Shown here in pieces: positions 8,857 to 16,518 of a stretch of 39,105 nucleotides of DNA. The translations under genes were made by a program, and so were the position numbers. The DNA is taken from contig QWQG01000027.1 of the NCBI GenBank assembly GCA_003670925.1, positions 1 through 39,105 of the forward strand, in the 5' to 3' direction. The notes beneath the pieces are model-generated. The model did no database searches and had not been told where the DNA came from. It worked only from the letters and a program-made list of their open reading frames with translations. The stretch is from Planctomycetota bacterium (GTDB lineage Bacteria; Planctomycetota; Planctomycetia; Planctomycetales; Planctomycetaceae). Position 1 is the stretch's first letter. Every line of letters begins with the position of its first letter.

Positions 8857-8886
8857 AGTATATTGGTCTGAGCAAAATTAGGTCAA
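8857..8886 (-). promoter_or_regulatory. Sigma70-like promoter for the yfgM-like/pseudouridine synthase/vWA/cmoA operon
   Basis: On the minus strand, TTGACC (8881-8886) is followed after 18 nt by TATACT (8857-8862). Each box matches consensus at 5 of 6 positions. Transcription would begin near 8850, giving a leader of about 75 nt that includes the palindrome at 8807-8818. Confidence 0.6.
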
Positions 8887-9123
8887 GCTGGCAGTTCTTC
8901 GCTACTAACCGTGACAATTCCGTATTTCACCAGCTTTCGCGAAACGGCATAGGCTCACCAAACCATGGGGATCGCTCCGCAGGCTGTAGGTCTTGATCGT
9001 TTGGGAAATGCCCTCCGCACGAGCCACCAAGCATTAGCAGGGGCTCTTGATCGAGAAGGATTTCGACCTAGAAACTCGTGAGACCTACCCAACGGAGGTG
9101 ACGCTGCATTTCAAGAGTAAACG
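8887..9123. other. Non-coding stretch upstream of the operon promoter
   Basis: No credible gene is seen on either strand. The only structure noticed is a short inverted pair, GTAGGTCT (8986-8993) and AGACCTAC (9081-9088), plus a repeated TCTTGATCG word (near 8991 and 9049). It may hold the 3' end of the lipoprotein transcript; no clear terminator hairpin was found. Confidence 0.4.
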
Positions 9124-9306
9124 TTACTTGGACTCAGGTGCAGGCCTCCCACCCATTTCCATGCTTTTTTTCTGCCAGTCAGCATTTTGAGCCTCTGTTG
9201 CGTTAGCTCCTGGTTCGGTCACGGGGGAAATTTCCTTCACGCCACCGCAGCCAAACGCAATCAAGCTAAAAAGTACAGCAATCCCATTGCGAGTTAACAT
9301 TGTCAT
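9124..9306 (-). CDS. Small 60-residue lipoprotein
   Basis: The protein begins MTMLTRNGIAVLFSLIAFGC. This is a type II signal peptide with lipobox IAFGC and a glycine pair after the lipidated cysteine. The remaining ~40 residues are hydrophilic and end MEMGGRPAPESK. An AGGA motif 8 nt before the ATG at 9304-9306 supports this start; a second ATG lies two codons in. It follows the TPR gene by 59 bp in the same direction. Tiny lipoproteins of this kind are common beside DUF1559 and CRTAC1 genes in planctomycetes (recollection, not searched). The function is unknown. Confidence 0.75.
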   Translation of the reverse strand: MTMLTRNGIAVLFSLIAFGCGGVKEISPVTEPGANATEAQNADWQKKSMEMGGRPAPESK

Positions 9307-9365
9307 TCTTTATGTCCTGTTGAATTAAGAAATCTGACCGGCAAACATGCTACCAGTGCGTTGTT

Positions 9366-10670
9366 TTAGTATATCAAACGCACTTTTCTTGACAAGCGGT
9401 TAAGCACGTTCTGCCAGCAAGTCGCTTCCTGTTCACGGTTTAACGATTGATAAAAATCAAGCATTTGCGTGGCGGTGTCTGGGCTATCGAGATTTGCAAG
9501 AGCCGCACGAAGTTTCTGATGCGTTAAAGCTTCCATTTGCAGTTCTACGCGTTTCGCGTCATTTCTCACAGATTCTGCTTCTGCTTTCTTTCCCAGTCGC
9601 GCAAGGCACTGGGCTTTTCGATGCATGAGTGACCACTCGGCAGGACCCGGCCACACAGCCAGCGCTCGATCATACGCCGCTACAGCTGCCGCAGCATCGC
9701 GATCAATCACCTCAAAAACTTTTGCCGCTGTGCTCCAATAGGCATATCCCTCTGTGGGTTGCGGCCATCGTTCCAGCTCTGATTTCGCCTCGTCCAATTT
9801 GCCGATCTCAAGCATGACGGCTACCAAAGTTGCGACATAAAACGGGGATTGAAATGCATCATCTCTGTCACGAATCCGCAGCAGGAGTTGGAGCGCCTCG
9901 TCACGCTGATGATTATGCAAATACCATTGTGCGAGCGCTGCCAAGATCAGTGGTGAATCCGGTTCGCTAGAATAGAATTCCTCAAGTCTGGCAATATCAG
10001 ATTCTGGACCAGGATACTCTCCGGGTTTCAGAAAACCCATCTGTCTATCAAAACCAGCAGTTGAAGCACTCGGACTGAACTGGCTTACATACCATTCACG
10101 GAGACGTTCGGCTCGGGCAGACTCATCTGACAATTCATAAGTTTTCCAGAAATGCGGTTCGCTCTGCTGAAAACGCTCCGTCATGTCACACAGTTGCCAT
10201 AGCAGGTAGTGGCTGTCGAGCAGGTTCGGATTCAACTCCACTGATCGCAGCAACAGCGACTCTGCACGGGCGGGCTGGTGCAAAATCAAAAGTGCAAGAC
10301 GCCCTTCGCGCATTCTGGCTTCGCTTGCGTGTGCAGAATCTTCCGGAATGAGTTGGAGTCTTGAAATTGCTAGCGTCGCAGCCTCGCGCGGTGTCCGAGT
10401 CTCTCCGGAGATCACAGCCTGCGACCACAAGAGAATGGCCTCAGGACTGCGGGGATGAAATCGAAGGTAGTGGAACAATTCCGTTTCGGCTTCCGTGGCA
10501 CGCTGCTGCCGGAGAAGTCGCAATGCACGCGCCGGGGCACGTTCCAAATGCACAATTTCGAGCGTTAACCATACTACCAGTCCTGCAATTGCCGAGGAAA
10601 TCAGAATCCTGCGTCTGCGGCTTTTGGACGGATCAGATGACTTTGCAACCGGACCAACATCGTCGCTCAT
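9366..10670 (-). CDS. Membrane-anchored TPR protein of the second CRTAC1 module
   Basis: The start is taken at 10668-10670, where ATGA overlaps the stop of the CRTAC1 gene; the open frame extends 14 codons upstream. The 434-residue protein has an arginine-rich cytosolic segment (SKSRRRR), a single helix (ILISSAIAGLVVWLTLEIVH), and then tetratricopeptide-type helix pairs to the end. Examples are ALRLLRQQRATEAETELFHY and AAAVAAYDRALAVWPGPAEW. It closely resembles the TPR gene at 17948-19252 in length and layout: short basic tail, one helix, TPR domain outside the cytoplasm. TPR domains are protein-binding scaffolds. Coupling to the CRTAC1 gene suggests that protein, or its substrate, as partner. 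Confidence 0.85.
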   Translation of the reverse strand: MSDDVGPVAKSSDPSKSRRRRILISSAIAGLVVWLTLEIVHLERAPARALRLLRQQRATEAETELFHYLRFHPRSPEAILLWSQAVISGETRTPREAATLAISRLQLIPEDSAHASEARMREGRLALLILHQPARAESLLLRSVELNPNLLDSHYLLWQLCDMTERFQQSEPHFWKTYELSDESARAERLREWYVSQFSPSASTAGFDRQMGFLKPGEYPGPESDIARLEEFYSSEPDSPLILAALAQWYLHNHQRDEALQLLLRIRDRDDAFQSPFYVATLVAVMLEIGKLDEAKSELERWPQPTEGYAYWSTAAKVFEVIDRDAAAAVAAYDRALAVWPGPAEWSLMHRKAQCLARLGKKAEAESVRNDAKRVELQMEALTHQKLRAALANLDSPDTATQMLDFYQSLNREQEATCWQNVLNRLSRKVRLIY

Positions 10671-12517
10671 CGCGGAATATCTTTCGGTGAACCACCTTCG
10701 GTGATCCGCCAATATTGATTTGAGGCCACTGCAGGAAACTGATCAGTTCTTCCAGAAGGCCACGCAATCTCAACTCGCGCGGTTTCGGCACTGTTAGCGA
10801 CATGGAACAACAAGGCTGAATCGTTGGTGGAAAGGTAACTGCCCCCTGCACTAAAGACCTGTGTCTGTCGATCCTCAGATGTCGTGACGGTCACCCGCGC
10901 ACAGACCGGTGGAATGCGATTGGCTCCCTCAAGGATTAATCCCAAAAATCGGCGGCCGGTCACGGTGTCGTTTCTGAGCAGAGCCGCCGGTTTTTCAAGA
11001 TGTGTCACCGCAAGGTCGGTATCCCCATCGTTGTCGTAGTCGGCTGATGCGACGCTGCGCCCCAGCCAACGACTCTGAAAATATTCTCCGCTATGTCTCG
11101 AAACTTCCCTAAATTTCCCTTTCCCATCATTGTGCAATAACTGTGGATGCATGGCATTCGGCTGAATCGCAGCACCAAGCACATGGCCATTTGCAATGAA
11201 TAAATCGGGCGCTCCGTCGCCGTCATAGTCCAGCGGTGAAGTGCCGAAGCCTAGGCTCGAAAAACTTGCCGCAGCAACTCCTGTCCGAAAACTGTCATCT
11301 TCAAACAGCATCCCGCCAAGATTATGGTACAGCGTGTTCTTCATCTGATAATAGTGCGTCAGATAGAGATCGACCTGCCCATCGGAGTCAAAATCAGCAC
11401 AGGAAATACCCATGCTCGCCTCATTCATGCCATCACCACTCACGGCACAGCCCGCTTCTGCTGCAATTTCACAGTACAAACGTGGCCCCGGAATGGTCGT
11501 CGGATCGGCACAACGGGTGTATAGAAAATTTGCTGTCATGTCGTTGGCGACATAGATGTCCGGCAGAAAATCTGCGTTGAAATCTGTGACGACGATCGCC
11601 AGCCCCTTGCCTGCTATCGGATTGAATCCGAGTTCATCAGCAGCTTCGCGAAATGTTCCATTGCCTTGATTCAGGTAGACAAGATCAGACACGCCTGAAT
11701 AACGTCCAGGGCCACAGTACCCTATTTTGTCGCCATAGAGACACGTCTGATTGTTGGCAAGTGTGACGTCCAGATAATTGACGACGAACAGGTCAAGGTC
11801 CGCATCTCCGTCGGCGTCAAACCAGACACCACTCGTACCCCAGCGAGAATCACCTACCCCGGCCAGATGCGTCGTATCCGTGAACGTCCCGTCTCCATTG
11901 TTCTCGAACAGAATATTGGGGCCGTAATTCGCAACATAGAGATCGCTAAATCCGTCGCTGTTAAAGTCGGCAGCGATACACCCCTGGCCATATTCGGAAT
12001 CGTCCGAACCGGACTCTTTCGCAACGTTACGAAAGTCCTGCAGACTATAATTGCGGAAAAGAGCATTCTCAAATTCTTGCCCAGTTCCGGCGGCAGGCTC
12101 CAACAGGCTGCCGTTCGCAAAGTAGAGATCCAACATTCCGTCTCGATCAAAATCCAGCCAAGCAACGCCGCCTCCCATTACCTCGGGAAGGAGAAAACGA
12201 CCTGCAACCACATCCGAGTGAAACGTGAAATTGATCCCGACGTCGCGAGCAATCTCCACAAAGACCGGGGGCGGGCTTTCAAGCAACACCGAGCTCGCTG
12301 ACTCGCCAGCGGGAGCACTTGCGGTCTCGAGATTTTTCTGATTTGCGGTTTCGCTGGTCAATGTTGCAGGTTCGGGGTTCGAGGAATAAGTACTCTCGGA
12401 TGTCCGACCGCATCCAACTAGGAAAATCCCCGGGGTAAACAATGCCAGACATAACGAAAGCACGTGCGTCCCGGCAGGCTTGAACAAAACTGTCAGGGAA
12501 TAAGAGCGCCCCTTCAA
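10667..12517 (-). CDS. CRTAC1-family lipoprotein (FG-GAP beta-propeller plus ASPIC/UnbV domain), copy B
   Basis: The frame is open from 12550. The TTG at 12515-12517 has AGGAGG 10 nt upstream and is my preferred start, giving 616 residues. A type II signal peptide ends in lipobox FLVGC. Seven FG-GAP/VCBS repeats follow, each with a calcium-type loop such as DFDRDGMLD, DFNSDGFSD, DYDGDGAPD and DYDNDGDTD. The C-terminal ~75 residues form the ASPIC/UnbV domain (VFSAGGSYLSTNDSALLF, then IAWPSGRTDQF). Between repeats 3 and 4 is a cysteine pair (CLYGDKIGYCGP), and more cysteines lie before repeat 5. It is probably an extracytoplasmic propeller. It is translationally coupled to the TPR gene downstream. 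The biochemical role of the family in bacteria is not established. Confidence 0.9.
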   Translation of the reverse strand: MKGRSYSLTVLFKPAGTHVLSLCLALFTPGIFLVGCGRTSESTYSSNPEPATLTSETANQKNLETASAPAGESASSVLLESPPPVFVEIARDVGINFTFHSDVVAGRFLLPEVMGGGVAWLDFDRDGMLDLYFANGSLLEPAAGTGQEFENALFRNYSLQDFRNVAKESGSDDSEYGQGCIAADFNSDGFSDLYVANYGPNILFENNGDGTFTDTTHLAGVGDSRWGTSGVWFDADGDADLDLFVVNYLDVTLANNQTCLYGDKIGYCGPGRYSGVSDLVYLNQGNGTFREAADELGFNPIAGKGLAIVVTDFNADFLPDIYVANDMTANFLYTRCADPTTIPGPRLYCEIAAEAGCAVSGDGMNEASMGISCADFDSDGQVDLYLTHYYQMKNTLYHNLGGMLFEDDSFRTGVAAASFSSLGFGTSPLDYDGDGAPDLFIANGHVLGAAIQPNAMHPQLLHNDGKGKFREVSRHSGEYFQSRWLGRSVASADYDNDGDTDLAVTHLEKPAALLRNDTVTGRRFLGLILEGANRIPPVCARVTVTTSEDRQTQVFSAGGSYLSTNDSALLFHVANSAETARVEIAWPSGRTDQFPAVASNQYWRITEGGSPKDIPR

Positions 12518-12625
12518 CGTCTGAGATCCTCCTGTTGCGCGTGGTGACAACTCTACTCCACGCGGTCATGATTGAGAGAATGGGCGAGCGGCATGCATCA
12601 GCTTGCCGGTACCGAAATGAAACAC

Positions 12626-12769
12626 CATTGGGCTCACGCCCAATGCCACTCACTTTGGTTACGGACTAAACAACCGGAATCGCCAGCGAGGGAATTCTCG
12701 GCGAACACAAGCACCCTCAGCCCCTCGCTGACGCTTCGGGTTACAACGTGACTGCCATTGGGCTCAAGC
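12626..12769. repeat. Nested imperfect inverted-repeat element, about 140 bp
   Basis: Two 21-bp arms, 12672-12692 and 12722-12742, match at 18 of 21 positions as inverted copies; the shared core is CAGCGAGGG/CCCTCGCTG. Outer arms 12639-12653 and 12748-12762 match at 13 of 15 positions (CCCAATG...TCAC). The left end also carries a perfect 8-bp hairpin (CATTGGGC/GCCCAATG, 12626-12645). The whole could fold into one long stem. It lies in the gap 12518-12915, between the DUF1559 terminator and the CRTAC1 copy B start. I see no gene in that gap. From memory, a near-identical inner arm is a dispersed repeat in planctomycete genomes. Confidence 0.75.
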
Positions 12770-12849
12770 GATCTCGCCCCCCGGACGCATCTCTGGCCAT
12801 GCGAAGTATAATCGAAGAAAGAATTTAGCTACGAATCCCAAACGACTCA

Positions 12850-12893
12850 AAACCAAAAGAGCCGGGCCGTGGAATAACCCACTGCCCAGCTCT
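12850..12893 (-). terminator. Intrinsic terminator of the DUF1559 gene
   Basis: On the minus strand AGAGCTGGGC (12884-12893) pairs with GCCCGGCTCT (12858-12867), 10 bp with one G-T pair. A short inner stem (TGG/CCA) lies in the loop. The run TTTGGTTTT follows directly (to 12850). It lies 23 bp after the DUF1559 stop codon and separates this gene from the second CRTAC1 module. Confidence 0.85.
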
Positions 12894-12915
12894 ATTACTC
12901 GAACAAAGACGTCTT

Positions 12916-13962
12916 TTAAAAGCTGCCAAGCGGTTGTCCGTCGTTCCTGACACCAAAATTTGCCCAAGTGTCGTAATCAACACTGTCACTGATGAATTTC
13001 ACTCCACCGTCGACGAGGCCGACCGTCACGCCTCCCACGTGCCAACTCGATGCCGAGAACATCCCACTGCCGTTCCAATCACCTTCATGAGAGTAACAAC
13101 CGGCTTCATTCGGGCTCGAATTGTGCGTGTAGGTTGAACCATTTCCGACGAATGACCATGCCCAACTGCTGCCTCTCATCTCGTGACGGCCTTGATCCCC
13201 AATCGACCCGGTCGTTCGGCACGCATTCCGCATGAGTCGGTGCGGTTGGTTCGGAACCCATGTTCTCAGTTGCTTCGAAACGGGATCATTTAACTTCAAC
13301 GGGTCGTAGCGCTCGATCCCAAATTCTGAATAAAGAGCGGTATTGCTGGTACCGTCGATGAATTTCGCAAAAGTTACCGGCGGATTTCCTCGGCCCCTTT
13401 CACCCACGTAGCAAGCCGCTCCGTTGTGGCGAGCTTCATAGCCACTTACCGTGTTCACGTTGTCTGCTGAGTAAGCCATCACTCCGTTGTTAATGGCGTA
13501 TGTGAAGCTCCCTTGTAAGCCGGCCCCTGGCGGCTGAGCGTTGGATGGACAGTTGAAAATCGATAGACGCCCACTTTGAGCCAAGTTAGAACCACGATTC
13601 CAGAGATTATACGGGTAGTCATTGACATTGAGTTGGCTGAAAATTGCGCCTTGCTCAATGTATGGAGTTAAATACACCTTGTCAGAAAACGCCTGCACTC
13701 GATCTCGATTATTGCCGTTATCGTCGATACCCCATCCGATGCTGATCGGGAACTGGCCGTAGACGTCGTGGTAGTTGTGCATTGCGAGCCCAATCTGTTT
13801 AAGATTGTTCTTGCATTGCGTCCGACGGGCTGCCTCTCGAGCTTGCTGCACAGCAGGCAGAAGTAACGCTATCAAGATAGCGATAATTGCAATCACCACC
13901 AACAGTTCGATCAGCGTGAAGGCACTCCGAAAGGGCCTCCCAAATCTTGAAAACTTGAACAT
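12916..13962 (-). CDS. DUF1559 domain protein with type IV pilin-like N-terminus
   Basis: The 348-residue protein opens with a short basic leader and the prepilin segment [20 protein letters not shown], followed by [14 protein letters not shown]. This is the hallmark of planctomycete DUF1559 proteins, which often occur in dozens of copies per genome. The C-terminal motif H-x9-DG is present ([12 protein letters not shown]) ahead of [14 protein letters not shown] Shine-Dalgarno-like AGGGG lies 9 nt before the ATG. It is probably processed by a prepilin peptidase and displayed at the envelope. Function is unknown. It follows the small anchored protein gene and ends in a strong terminator. Confidence 0.95.
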   Translation of the reverse strand: MFKFSRFGRPFRSAFTLIELLVVIAIIAILIALLLPAVQQAREAARRTQCKNNLKQIGLAMHNYHDVYGQFPISIGWGIDDNGNNRDRVQAFSDKVYLTPYIEQGAIFSQLNVNDYPYNLWNRGSNLAQSGRLSIFNCPSNAQPPGAGLQGSFTYAINNGVMAYSADNVNTVSGYEARHNGAACYVGERGRGNPPVTFAKFIDGTSNTALYSEFGIERYDPLKLNDPVSKQLRTWVPNQPHRLMRNACRTTGSIGDQGRHEMRGSSWAWSFVGNGSTYTHNSSPNEAGCYSHEGDWNGSGMFSASSWHVGGVTVGLVDGGVKFISDSVDYDTWANFGVRNDGQPLGSF

Positions 13963-14047
13963 GGGAAATAACCCCTAGAAAATGGCAAACACAAGGGAAA
14001 AATGTAATCGCACTGTCATGGAAAATGCCAGTTCCCATCGGAACTTG

Positions 14048-14069
14048 AAAAGGGGGCGCTTGGCCCCTT
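14048..14069 (-). terminator. GC-rich hairpin with T-run between the small anchored protein gene and the DUF1559 gene
   Basis: On the minus strand AAGGGGC (14063-14069) pairs with GCCCC (14053-14057), with one bulged C, before TTTT (14048-14051). It lies 77 bp past the stop of the 14146-14673 gene and 86 bp before the DUF1559 start. It may end the long cytochrome operon, or attenuate read-through into DUF1559. Confidence 0.6.
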
Positions 14070-14145
14070 CTGTATTTAGACTACAAGAAATAATTAGTCA
14101 ATCGAAAATTCTTCGACTCCACGCAGATTAGGGCGATAACTAGTG

Positions 14146-14673
14146 TCAATTTTTTGTTTCCGAGGGATCATTCAGCGTGAACTCCTTCGTATTTCTGGAT
14201 TCTTGATCGTAAATCTCAATCTCGAGTGGCGTGGATCTCAAGTCCAGATACATAGCCGGAACGATCGGAGTGGGTGGACTCCCGCCTGTCATCGCAGAAA
14301 CCGCCAGTTTGTGACGTCCTAAGTAAGCCCCCGGCTGACCATTGGTCATTAAGGTGAACCGGCCCTGTGCATCTAGCGCTCCCACCGCCCCTGTCAAGTC
14401 TTTGTTAAATGGTTCAGTGAGGATTCCGCCCGAAGAAACTGCTGCTCCTTTGTAAAAGACGCGTCCGGAGTAAGGAACTAGGATCGGCGGGGTGGTTTCG
14501 CGGAACAGTAAGTACCAGCCTCCTGCTCCTATTCCGGAAAGAATGAGCACCGTGAGTAAGACGCGCACTAGGCTAAAGTCTTGTTGGTAAGGCAAACCTG
14601 ATTCCGGCTCACGGGTTTGAACAGGCTTCGCGGGAACGGGATTTGGCTCAGACGCCGATTCAGGATTGGTCAC
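14146..14673 (-). CDS. Small membrane-anchored beta-sandwich (transthyretin/carboxypeptidase-regulatory-like) protein
   Basis: The frame is open from 14706, but GTG at 14671-14673 has GGGGAAGAG 7 nt upstream and is the better start, giving 175 residues. A proline-rich cytosolic segment of ~30 residues is followed by one helix (VRVLLTVLILSGIGAGGWYLLF). A single beta-sandwich domain comes next, with the pattern YSGRVFYKGAAVSSGGILTE, then DAQGRFTLMTNGQPGAYLG, then VPAMYLDLRSTPLEIEI. This pattern is what planctomycete DUF1559-neighbour proteins show. The gene lies 33 bp after the stop of CRTAC1 copy A and 183 bp upstream of DUF1559. The role is unknown; it is presumably a structural or carrier partner in the envelope. 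Confidence 0.8.
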   Translation of the reverse strand: MTNPESASEPNPVPAKPVQTREPESGLPYQQDFSLVRVLLTVLILSGIGAGGWYLLFRETTPPILVPYSGRVFYKGAAVSSGGILTEPFNKDLTGAVGALDAQGRFTLMTNGQPGAYLGRHKLAVSAMTGGSPPTPIVPAMYLDLRSTPLEIEIYDQESRNTKEFTLNDPSETKN

Positions 14674-14706
14674 AGAAATACTCTTCCCCAAAAAAAATAC
14701 ACGCAC

Positions 14707-16518
14707 TTATTGAACAGGAATTTCGAGACACAGTGTCGGCTGTTCGCTCAAAGACGGTTGCACAAGGACATAAGCTCCCCCTTGCCGGATGCTGCGGACA
14801 AGGGATCGTGTTCCATTTGGCCAACGAATTCTGAGATCGATATTCTTTGAGTTGCCATGAGCCGGAAAAATAAGTCGTTGATCTGAAGCGGACGCGTAAC
14901 TTCCTCCACCGTAAATAACTTGGCAAGCCGGAAGATCTTCGGAGATCGATTCTATCACAGAACCGATGGCCGTTCGATTGTCAGACCTGCCAATCAGCCG
15001 AACGACGACACTGTTGCTATCTCTCGTGTCATTCCGTAATAGCGCCGGCTGATTATCCTGATGGCCAATCACGACATCCGGATCACCATCATTGTCAAGA
15101 TCTACGGTCACGAGTGCGCGGCCACAGTGCAATTGTTCAAAATACGCACCACAATCTTTCGTGACAAGTGAAAACATGCCGTTCCGATTGTGCCAGACGC
15201 CAGGAGGCTGAAGATATCTGCCTTCTTTGCCAAATTGGCTCAGGTTATTATCGGTATGCCCATTTGTCACAATAAGATCGGGCCAACCATCTAGGTCAAA
15301 GTCACTGAGAGCGGTCCCCCAGCCCACATATGGAAGACTGCCATCGGGAATACGCATGCTGCCGGATTCTAGAAAGTTCTCGTTGCCAATATTTTCATAC
15401 AGCGCATTTGCTTCGTTTTCGTAGTTTGTAACGAACAAATCAAATAGACCATTGCGATCAATATCAGCGACAGCCAAGCCCATCGACGCTTGCGCGGTTC
15501 CTAAGTGATCGAACGCTGTGCCTGTGGATTCGGCCCGGTTCGGCAAGCGCCCGTCTCCTGAATTGATCAGAAGTGCGTTGGCGCTAATATCGTTGGCGAC
15601 GTAAAGATCAATCAGGCCATCCGAGTTCAGATCAGCTGCTATCACACCCTGAGCCCGCCCCGGTGGATCATTAATCCCAAATTTCTCAGAAGCGTCGTCA
15701 AACGCACCGTCGCCCCGATTGTGATACAGAATGTCTTTCGCGGGGGGAAACAAGGTCGGGCTACAATACATCCGAATCCCGCGTCCCTGATCCCCACAAT
15801 ATCGATTGTCGGCAAAGTCCCAGTCCGCGTAGTTACAGACATACAGATCAAGGAAACCATCGTTATCGAGATCAGCGAATGCCGCGCTGACACCCCATTT
15901 GGAATCATCAGTTGCCGTTTCCGATGACACCTCACTAAATGTCCCGTCCCCATGGTTCACGTACATCTGATTGGTGCCAACCGATGCCACATAAATATCT
16001 GGAAAACCATCGTCATTATAATCGCCGATCGCCAATCCGCTGGTGTATTCAGAAAATCCGAGGCCACTCAACTTTGTCACATTCTGAAACACCCAGTCGC
16101 CTAGGTTGCGATAAAATTCATCTGCCGGAAGTTTGCGTCTGGGATCAATCGGAAACGAAGTCCCGTTGCCGAAATACAAGTCGTACCGACCGTCCATGTC
16201 GAAATCAAGTGTCGCAAGACCACTGCCATTTGCTGCCGGAAAGGCTTTGTCTGCCGAATCGCCGCTTTCATGGAGAAAACTGATCCCGGATGTTTGTAGC
16301 ATCGAAGTGAAATGGATCGGACTTGCCTGCCCTGATGCAACAGATGCCTCACGATCGGATGTCAATTCAGAACTCGCCTCACGGGACGTGATCTGAGGAC
16401 TTTCGAGGGGGATTGCGGCGAGCTGGACCTTGCGTTTATCACTTTCGCAACCCTGCAACAAGACGGCCATGACTACTGCCGGAATAACCAATCGCATGCA
16501 AAGTCTTGCTGTCATCAC
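14707..16518 (-). CDS. CRTAC1-family lipoprotein (FG-GAP beta-propeller plus ASPIC/UnbV domain), copy A
   Basis: The 603-residue protein has a type II signal peptide with lipobox LLQGC (near residue 24). Seven FG-GAP repeats follow, with calcium-type loops DFDMDGRYD, DYNDDGFPD, DLDNDGFLD, DLNSDGLID, DIDRNGLFD, DFDLDGWPD and DLDNDGDPD. An ASPIC/UnbV domain closes the protein (VIYGGGSYASASDQRLIF, then IRWPNGTRS). A cysteine pair (CGDQGRGIRMYCSP) sits between repeats 3 and 4, in the same place as in copy B. Its ATG overlaps the stop of the multiheme cytochrome gene by 4 bp. This is direct evidence that the two are made together. The protein is inferred to be an extracytoplasmic, lipid-anchored propeller. 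Confidence 0.92.
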   Translation of the reverse strand: MMTARLCMRLVIPAVVMAVLLQGCESDKRKVQLAAIPLESPQITSREASSELTSDREASVASGQASPIHFTSMLQTSGISFLHESGDSADKAFPAANGSGLATLDFDMDGRYDLYFGNGTSFPIDPRRKLPADEFYRNLGDWVFQNVTKLSGLGFSEYTSGLAIGDYNDDGFPDIYVASVGTNQMYVNHGDGTFSEVSSETATDDSKWGVSAAFADLDNDGFLDLYVCNYADWDFADNRYCGDQGRGIRMYCSPTLFPPAKDILYHNRGDGAFDDASEKFGINDPPGRAQGVIAADLNSDGLIDLYVANDISANALLINSGDGRLPNRAESTGTAFDHLGTAQASMGLAVADIDRNGLFDLFVTNYENEANALYENIGNENFLESGSMRIPDGSLPYVGWGTALSDFDLDGWPDLIVTNGHTDNNLSQFGKEGRYLQPPGVWHNRNGMFSLVTKDCGAYFEQLHCGRALVTVDLDNDGDPDVVIGHQDNQPALLRNDTRDSNSVVVRLIGRSDNRTAIGSVIESISEDLPACQVIYGGGSYASASDQRLIFPAHGNSKNIDLRIRWPNGTRSLVRSIRQGGAYVLVQPSLSEQPTLCLEIPVQ

